Assembly (NCBI GenBank): GCA_001898145.1
Contig: MKSR01000030.1
Location: forward strand, 1-64,000
DNA: 64,000 nt
Direction: 5' to 3'
DNA from: Dyadobacter sp. 50-39
GTDB lineage: Bacteria > Bacteroidota > Bacteroidia > Cytophagales > Spirosomataceae
Numbering within the stretch: position 1 is the first letter of the stretch; each line of letters opens with the position of its first letter. Positions 58,520-64,000 of the stretch are shown here, piece by piece. The position numbers were made by a program, and so were the translations under genes. Below the pieces are notes generated by a model. It was not told the origin of the DNA and ran no database searches. It worked only from the letters and a program-made list of their open reading frames with translations.

Positions 58520-59989
58520 TTAACGAGGCAGGCCTTCAATGAGGATCAGCTGGCTGGCCTGGTTCTCCGACTTACGGATCGAGCCGCCATCCACTCCTTT
58601 GTATTTATCACCGCGCCACGTGTGCGCCTGAATGCCGAGCATAAAAGTGTTGGGACGGCCGGTAACATCTGATACGTCGATCATCCCGCTGCTTTCCCAA
58701 GAACCGAATGCAGAAGCACCGCCTACATTATATTTGGCCGCATCGGCCTCGCTGCGACGGTGGTCGATTTCGAGTACCGGCGTCAGTTGCTTGGTATTGA
58801 GATTGAACTGGTATACATAACCGTCATGCTTTTCGTCGCCGTATCCGTTGGGGTCTTCCATGATGTACACGTAGTCGAAAGTGGCGCAGACGTTGTCCGG
58901 ATTCTGGAAAGTCTTCGCGATGCCTGTGCGGTCATCGCCGTCCAGCAGTACTTCCAATTTGCCTTTGAGCGGATCGTTGGCATCGAGTGTCACCCGGTAA
59001 ATACGGCCATATTTTGAACGGGAATAATCTGCATTTACGCCTTTGTCTTCCTGGCCGGTTACGGCAAAAATGACTTCACGGCCCTGCGCAGCACCGCCTT
59101 TGCGGTAATCTACGTCTTCCACACGTCCGAACTTGATCGCTTTCAGGTCGTTCACTTTCCCGTTGATCTGTGCGCCGGTCAGTGTTTTGTGGTTGTCGAT
59201 TTTAACAAATTCCACATCGTAGACCGAACCCGGCTTCATATCCATTTCCCGCTGGTTGTTATCGGCGCGTTTGAGCATATAAAGCGAACCGTTATCCAGA
59301 TCACCCACCGTATTGGACAAATACATGGCTACCTGGCCGCCATTTACATCCGAATCGTCATCGCCGATCACAATTACGGTTTTGCCGGGATATGCCGTTT
59401 TCGGCAGCGGAACTGCGTTTTCTGCGCTCCAACGGCCGAGACCTGCCACTTCGCGCGAGATATTCGCCTGGCTTACATTGGCATCCACATTCAATGCATG
59501 GGTGCGCGACTCCTGCCCACTTTCACCGGAAGTCAGGAAAACAGGGCCGAAGCCGTGCTCGGCCGGGGTCACCAACGTCGCTGAGCAAAGGCGCCAGGTA
59601 CCTCCGTCCGAGTTCAGCACGTACTCCCCTTTCACAGGTTTGAAACCTTTGTCGAGGGTAATGCGCGACACGGAGAAGTTGTCTTCGTTGTTCACCAGGA
59701 TCGTGTAGTTGCCGTCCGGATTCTGAAAAAGGCCCGCGCCATCGGCCGACCCGCCGAACACGTACGCAGGCGACTGTTCGAGTTGGTCATCGCTGCTCAG
59801 TAGTGAATAAAGGTTAACCTGATTGGCCGCAACACGCCCGGAAGTAGCTCCGGGAAGCAATTTGGCCAATACGGGCGTTACGGAGCGGTTTTGCAGGGTA
59901 ATGTCGGGGCTGCTCGGATCGCGGTGGTCCGTGCAGGCACCCAGTGCAAGCAATCCGGCCAATGCGGAATAAGTAAATAAAGGCTTCAT
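58520..59989 (-). CDS. PhoX/DUF839-like lipoprotein
   Basis: A 489-residue exported lipoprotein starting at the ATG 59987-59989 (signal and lipobox LLALGACTD). The mature part is a beta-propeller of the PhoX/DUF839 kind (LVNNEDNFSVSRITLDKGFK, GTWRLCSATLVTPAEHGFG with a Glu-His pair, VIMEDPN-like YVYIMEDPNGYGDEKHDGYV near 400). PhoX phosphatases bind Ca/Fe in such a site, but activity here is uncertain. It probably sits on the outer membrane and is upstream of the MauG-like peroxidase gene. Confidence 0.75.
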   Translation of the reverse strand: MKPLFTYSALAGLLALGACTDHRDPSSPDITLQNRSVTPVLAKLLPGATSGRVAANQVNLYSLLSSDDQLEQSPAYVFGGSADGAGLFQNPDGNYTILVNNEDNFSVSRITLDKGFKPVKGEYVLNSDGGTWRLCSATLVTPAEHGFGPVFLTSGESGQESRTHALNVDANVSQANISREVAGLGRWSAENAVPLPKTAYPGKTVIVIGDDDSDVNGGQVAMYLSNTVGDLDNGSLYMLKRADNNQREMDMKPGSVYDVEFVKIDNHKTLTGAQINGKVNDLKAIKFGRVEDVDYRKGGAAQGREVIFAVTGQEDKGVNADYSRSKYGRIYRVTLDANDPLKGKLEVLLDGDDRTGIAKTFQNPDNVCATFDYVYIMEDPNGYGDEKHDGYVYQFNLNTKQLTPVLEIDHRRSEADAAKYNVGGASAFGSWESSGMIDVSDVTGRPNTFMLGIQAHTWRGDKYKGVDGGSIRKSENQASQLILIEGLPR

Positions 59990-60183
59990 GGTGAACGTAA
60001 ACTGATTAAGTGAAATAGTATCACAAAGAACAGCCATTCACTTTTCGCGGAGTTTATGCATTTATTATGAGTTTGTTAAGAAGCTGCCAGGGCCGGCCAT
60101 GCACAACCAACGACTGAATGGGCGGACCTGTCATTTGTAATCATTTATAGTCGGGTGTTGTCTGCTAGTTATGGTCTTTGCTA

Positions 60184-60191
60184 TATCTTTG
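60184..60191 (+). promoter_or_regulatory. -7 promoter box of the metallo-beta-lactamase-fold gene
   Basis: TATCTTTG matches the Bacteroidota -7 consensus TAnnTTTG. A TTG at 60158-60160 may be the -33 element (23-bp gap). Transcription would start near 60198, giving a short leader before the ATG at 60211. Confidence 0.45.
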
Positions 60192-60210
60192 CCGCCTTAC
60201 CATCAATCTT

Positions 60211-61098
60211 ATGCCGAACCTTCAAAAAACACTCATAACAAGCCTTATCGCCGGGGCAATGCTCACGCCACTGGCATCCATAGCACAAAGCAAAACCTGG
60301 AAACCACCGTTTGTACAGGGCGAATGGTCGAAAGACTACCGCCCGTTCCGCATTGCCGGAAACCTGTATTATGTGGGCACCTACGACCTGGCCTGTTACC
60401 TGATAGCCACTCCGAAAGGCCACATATTGATCAACACGGGACTCGAAGCGTCGGTACCGCTTATACGCAAGCATGTGCAGGCACTGGGATTCAAATTCGA
60501 AGACATCAAAATCCTTCTCGCCACGCACGCGCATTACGACCACGTTGCGGGAATGGCGGCCATTAAAAAAGCCACGGGGGCCAGGCTGATGATACAGGAA
60601 AAAGACGCCAAAGCGATGACCGACGGCGGAGCTTCGGATTTCGCACTAGGCAGTCACGGCGCCAGTTTTGAGCCGGTGCAGCCCGATCAAGTGTTGAAAA
60701 ACGGTGAAATCATAAAGCTGGGAACCATGCAGGTAAAGCTGCTGCATCACCCCGGCCACACGCCGGGCGCAAGCAGTTTCTCTTTCACAGTGAGAGATGA
60801 AAAAAGGCCTTACAAGGTATTGATCGCGAACATGCCCAGCATCCTGGATGAAACCAAATTGTCGGGAATGCCGGGGTATCCGGAAGTAGGTAAAGATTAT
60901 GCAAAAACGCTGGCTTCCATGAAAAACGAGCAGTTCGATATCTGGCTTTCCTCGCATGCAAGCCAGTTTGACCTGCATGAAAAACACAAACCTGCCGACC
61001 CTTACCGACCGGAAGCGTTTTTTGACCGTGCGGGGTATGACCAATCGCTTGCCGAACTCAAAAAAAGGTACGACGATAAAATGCGCAGCCCGCGCTAA
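60211..61098 (+). CDS. subclass B3-like metallo-beta-lactamase-fold hydrolase, exported
   Basis: A 295-residue protein starting at the ATG 60211 with signal peptide MPNLQKTLITSLIAGAMLTP. Metal ligands are HAHYDH (His106, His108, Asp110, His111), His183 in HHPGHTPG and His249 in SSHASQFDLHEK, the B3 pattern of two zinc sites. B3 enzymes hydrolyse beta-lactams, but similar Bacteroidota genes also act on other substrates, so resistance is a prediction only. It is a single-gene unit with its own promoter box. Confidence 0.85.
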   Translation: MPNLQKTLITSLIAGAMLTPLASIAQSKTWKPPFVQGEWSKDYRPFRIAGNLYYVGTYDLACYLIATPKGHILINTGLEASVPLIRKHVQALGFKFEDIKILLATHAHYDHVAGMAAIKKATGARLMIQEKDAKAMTDGGASDFALGSHGASFEPVQPDQVLKNGEIIKLGTMQVKLLHHPGHTPGASSFSFTVRDEKRPYKVLIANMPSILDETKLSGMPGYPEVGKDYAKTLASMKNEQFDIWLSSHASQFDLHEKHKPADPYRPEAFFDRAGYDQSLAELKKRYDDKMRSPR

Positions 61099-61114
61099 CC
61101 GATCACCGCCCTGT

Positions 61115-63019
61115 TCACACCGGAGAGAGTGAATCTACATGCTCTCCGGGCAGGAAAATGTAGAAGGTAGTGCCGCTTCCCTCCTCTGTTTTGAGCCAGA
61201 GCTTCCCGCCATGGGCCTCCACGATTTGTTTTGAGATATATAAACCCAGACCAAATGCCTGCTCGCCGGCGGTACCCGGGCGCTTGGAAGTGGTAAAGGG
61301 ATCGAAAAGTTTGGGGATGGCATCTTTGGGAATGCCCAGACCGTGATCCTCCACGGAAATGGTAATGCCCTTTTCCGACGGCTCCATGCCGACGCGGATT
61401 GTTTCGCCTTCGGGACTGAACTTGATCGCGTTTACGATCAGGTTGTTCAAAACCCGCAGCAACTTGTCGGGGTCTGCATTCACTACACCCCCGGTGGAAG
61501 CATCGAGCACCAGCCGCTGCCGCTTCTCTGCGGCCCTGAATGTCAGCAGGGTCACGGCATGGTCGAGAAAAGTGGGTAGATCCACTGCCGTTTTATGCAG
61601 TTCGGTTTCCTTAAAATCAAAATCGGTTTGAAGTAAATCGCTGATCATGTGCAGGCACGTCGTACTTGACTCACGGATGAGCTCTACGTACTGGCGTGCT
61701 TCCTCGGCAGTGGTGTCCTCATCTTGCAGCAGCGAGCACAACGCATTGATGCCACCGATCGGGTTGCGGAGGTCATGAGCCACGATCTTGATCAGCCGGG
61801 CGTAGTTCTGGTTGCTCCGCTCCAGAGCATCGGTCGTCGATTCGAGCTGCCGGAACTGCATCGTCAGCACCCGGTTGGTTTTCTTGCTAAGCTTCCAGTT
61901 CCGCCACAGCACCACAATGCTCAGCAAGGTAAGCACGCATACTGCTACGGCCAGCGTGAGCATCTGCCCATGGTAGCGGGATTGCACCTGAGCGGAAATA
62001 AGCTGCTGGTCTTTTACCGCATACTCAATATAATCGATCCCTGAAACACGGTCGATTTCGGCCTGTTCTTCAAATAATTTCAGCAGTTTCCGACTATAAA
62101 CGAACGCATTGGCATTGTCCCTCCGGCTTTCATAGTGGTCGTAGAGCTTCCTGCACACGTCTCGCGCGTACATCCGGTAGTTCTTTTGCTCGGCCAGTTC
62201 CAGCGCTTTGTTGTAAAACCGGATCGCCTTTTCATGGTCTTCCGGAAGGTAATAATCGCCCAGGTCGAGCAGCAAATCCATGCTGAGATAGTTCAGTTCC
62301 AGGGCCAGGGCTTTTTCAAGGGTCGCTTCCAACAGCGTTACCCCGTCCTCACGTCGCCCGGTCATAATAAGTTCTGTGGCCCTAAGCTGGTCGATCGCCA
62401 GCTCGAGGCGGACATCGCGATACTTTTTTGCTATTCCGTACGCCCTGTCAATGAGTGCTGTCCTGCGCTCGCCGCTGAACTTCTCAGGATACAGCAGCAT
62501 ATAGTTATAGATCACCAATGCCGTAATGGAATCGTGCTCGATTCTATCGCCAAGCGCCATGGCACGGTCGTAATTGGCCTGAGCTTTATCGTTGTGGCCG
62601 CTTACATTATACACCGAACCGATGTTCATCAGCGTCTGCACGATGTTGGACGAATCGCCGAGCGTGACATACTGGTTATAGGCATCGTTGTAATAGCGTA
62701 ATGCGAGCTGGATGTTGCCTTTGATATCGAAAACCACGCCCAGATTGTTGGTAGCGTCGGCCAGACCCTGCTCATAGTGATTGCGATAGGCTATCTGCCG
62801 CGCTTGCTGCGCGTAAAACAGGGTACTGTCCGCATTTTGTTCGTAGAACAGCAGGGAGATCCGGTTGACCATATCAACATAATTCGAACTATCCCGGATA
62901 GTGGGAAGGCTTTGTTGCAGCTCCCTGATTTTGTTGACCTGCCCCAAAACCCGATGGTACGACCCCAGGCATATCACCAGGCAGATGGAAATGCACCTTA
63001 TGTAACCCAATCGCATCAT
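61115..63019 (-). CDS. TPR-containing sensor histidine kinase
   Basis: A 634-residue protein starting at the ATG 63017-63019 with signal peptide (MMRLGYIRCISICLVICLGS). A periplasmic TPR array of about 340 residues follows (QGLADATNNLGVVFDIKGNI, IVQTLMNIGSVYNVSGHNDK). One transmembrane helix (MLTLAVAVCVLTLLSIVVLW) and a coiled coil lead to a HisKA domain (IVAHDLRNPIGGINALCSLL) and HATPase_c (NLIVNAIKFSPEG, DHGLGIPKDAI, GLGLYISKQIVEAHGG). It is an ordinary HPK-type kinase with no regulator gene nearby. The ligand is unknown. Confidence 0.9.
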   Translation of the reverse strand: MMRLGYIRCISICLVICLGSYHRVLGQVNKIRELQQSLPTIRDSSNYVDMVNRISLLFYEQNADSTLFYAQQARQIAYRNHYEQGLADATNNLGVVFDIKGNIQLALRYYNDAYNQYVTLGDSSNIVQTLMNIGSVYNVSGHNDKAQANYDRAMALGDRIEHDSITALVIYNYMLLYPEKFSGERRTALIDRAYGIAKKYRDVRLELAIDQLRATELIMTGRREDGVTLLEATLEKALALELNYLSMDLLLDLGDYYLPEDHEKAIRFYNKALELAEQKNYRMYARDVCRKLYDHYESRRDNANAFVYSRKLLKLFEEQAEIDRVSGIDYIEYAVKDQQLISAQVQSRYHGQMLTLAVAVCVLTLLSIVVLWRNWKLSKKTNRVLTMQFRQLESTTDALERSNQNYARLIKIVAHDLRNPIGGINALCSLLQDEDTTAEEARQYVELIRESSTTCLHMISDLLQTDFDFKETELHKTAVDLPTFLDHAVTLLTFRAAEKRQRLVLDASTGGVVNADPDKLLRVLNNLIVNAIKFSPEGETIRVGMEPSEKGITISVEDHGLGIPKDAIPKLFDPFTTSKRPGTAGEQAFGLGLYISKQIVEAHGGKLWLKTEEGSGTTFYIFLPGEHVDSLSPV

Positions 63020-63085
63020 TTTATGTCTCGAATCACTCCGAATAAATATTACAAACTTTCGATATATATCCAAGAAAAATAAAAA

Positions 63086-63106
63086 ATGCGCCCTTGTGAG
63101 GCGCAT
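63086..63106 (-). terminator. intrinsic terminator of the susD-type gene
   Basis: ATGCGCC (63086-63092) pairs with GGCGCAT (63100-63106) around a 7-base loop, with a TTTTTTATTTTT run on the minus strand. It lies 77 bases beyond the SusD-family stop at 63183. Confidence 0.8.
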
Positions 63107-63182
63107 CCACCGTCGCAGGGGCGCAGGACTTACCCCGCCGCCCCGTTCTGACAGTGTTCAGTCATCGGTTTTAGTTAATATT

Positions 63183-64000
63183 TTAGTATCCCGGGTTTTG
63201 TTTAAGCTGCGGCGACGAATTCAGTACTGTCTGCCCGATCGGGAATATTTCAGTATGGTTGTCGGCGTCCGGGGTCTTATCCCACCAGGCGCCTTTATTG
63301 AACACACCCCAGCGGATCATATCGGTTCGGCGGCGGCCTTCCACGAGAAATTCCCTACCCCATTCGTCGAGCATTTCCTGGTCGGTTAGCTGGCTGCCGT
63401 CGGCCTTGTAAAGACTAGGAGAATTGGCCGGATAATTACGTTTGCGCACCGCATTCAGCAATGCCACAGCGCCAGCCTTGTCGCCTGAGCGGTATTTGCA
63501 CTCGGCCAGGGAGTAGTAAACCTCCGCAAAACGGATCTCCGCGTAGGCCGAGGAAATCTTATTGGCATCGTCGCTCGGATAGAATGGGTATTTTACAGGA
63601 AAAATGCCCGAGTTATTGTCTGCATTGTTCATGTTGGAAGTCTTGTCGGCAATCGGCGTGCCGGGTTTGGCATCAAGGAACTTGCCCACCTGATCACGGA
63701 AATACAACGCGTACGGACCTTTGAATCCGCGGACCGTATCCGGCTTGCCGGCAGAGTTGGTGTAGGTCAGGTAGCCATGCAGGAACATTCCCTCTCTTTT
63801 GCTGTTACCCAGGTTCTTGTATTTTTTCAGGCGGACATCGTCCGGATACTTCTGGAACTTCACAAACGGCTTACCCAATGCAAACGGGTATTCCTTGCCA
63901 TCGATGTCCAGACCCGGCTGCATGGCATATTTAGGATTTGCATTGCCAAAATCCGTGAATCCGAAATAGCTCGGCGCCAGGTTAGGCAACATCCAGAAAT
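63183..64000 (-). CDS. SusD/RagB-family nutrient-binding outer-membrane lipoprotein (C-terminal part)
   Basis: The window cuts this gene at its 5' side. The last 272 residues are visible and open to position 64000. The C-terminal SusD signatures are present: EIRFAEVYYSLAECKYRSGD, AVALLNAVRKRNYP, LTDQEMLDEWGREFLVEGRR and RTDMIRWGVFNKG. SusD proteins sit on the outer membrane above a SusC transporter and capture glycans or other large nutrients. The matching susC would be expected just outside the window. Confidence 0.9.
   Translation of the reverse strand, partial: FWMLPNLAPSYFGFTDFGNANPKYAMQPGLDIDGKEYPFALGKPFVKFQKYPDDVRLKKYKNLGNSKREGMFLHGYLTYTNSAGKPDTVRGFKGPYALYFRDQVGKFLDAKPGTPIADKTSNMNNADNNSGIFPVKYPFYPSDDANKISSAYAEIRFAEVYYSLAECKYRSGDKAGAVALLNAVRKRNYPANSPSLYKADGSQLTDQEMLDEWGREFLVEGRRRTDMIRWGVFNKGAWWDKTPDADNHTEIFPIGQTVLNSSPQLKQNPGY

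Noticed and set aside
1-64000. tRNA, rRNA or tmRNA genes
   Set aside because: I found no cloverleaf-like segment with a convincing T-arm and acceptor stem outside coding genes, and no rRNA-like sequence.

Overview
The window comes from a Bacteroidota chromosome, most likely a Cytophagales bacterium and plausibly Dyadobacter or a close relative (inference from gene families, not from a search). The signs are a SusD-type lipoprotein, a type IX secretion sorting domain, LytS/LytTR two-component pairs, OMP_b-brl-type porins, Tat-exported sugar enzymes, TAnnTTTG-like promoter boxes and weak Shine-Dalgarno sites. I saw no tRNA, rRNA, CRISPR array, transposase or prophage. Both window edges cut genes: an unrecognised + strand gene on the left and a SusD-family gene on the right.

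Layout. 1-6.4 kb: unlinked housekeeping and hypothetical genes (DUF6934, SRPBCC, GNAT, a TonB-C protein, an OmpA-like protein, FabH, a DUF4919-like protein). 6.5-12.9 kb: a signalling block with an orphan LytTR protein, a tandem pair of LytS-type kinases of which the first has a decayed ATP site, a LytTR regulator, an ECF sigma factor, and a second kinase/LytTR pair. 13.1-23 kb: a sugar-oxidation and sugar-acid locus (sugar isomerase, PQQ-type sugar dehydrogenase fused to cytochrome c, Nudix-type repressor, Gfo/Idh oxidoreductase, START protein, galactonate dehydratase, phytanoyl-CoA dioxygenase). 23.2-28.9 kb: a third kinase/LytTR pair followed by a large ELWxxDGT protein with a type IX sorting domain.

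28.9-35.8 kb (minus strand) is a tight seven-gene operon: SpeD-like protein, DUF4178 protein, a 61-aa membrane protein, DUF350, a membrane-fused spermidine synthase, an exported flavin amine oxidase and a histidine-rich polytopic membrane protein. It looks like a membrane-associated polyamine-type modification system. Its SpeD lacks the usual catalytic cysteine. 36-42.4 kb is a CzcCBA heavy-metal efflux operon with a response regulator but no kinase.

43.6-55.6 kb (plus strand) is an 11-gene operon ending at a strong terminator. Nine products are exported, including two caspase-fold peptidases and one papain-fold peptidase with intact catalytic residues, four small exported proteins of similar layout, a DUF4384-like protein and a PKD/SBBP lipoprotein. 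It also carries its own sigma factor and a one-TM candidate anti-sigma factor. This and the polyamine operon are the best candidates for little-described systems. 55.7-64 kb holds a hydrolase, a MauG-like peroxidase, a PhoX-like lipoprotein, a B3-type metallo-beta-lactamase-fold enzyme, a TPR histidine kinase and the partial susD.

Non-coding structure: two copies of an octamer-built palindromic repeat (12.9 and 39.1 kb), one degenerate dispersed repeat (18.7 kb), a 16-bp palindrome next to the Nudix regulator, a 12-bp motif shared by the two metal-efflux transcription units, and several hairpin terminators.
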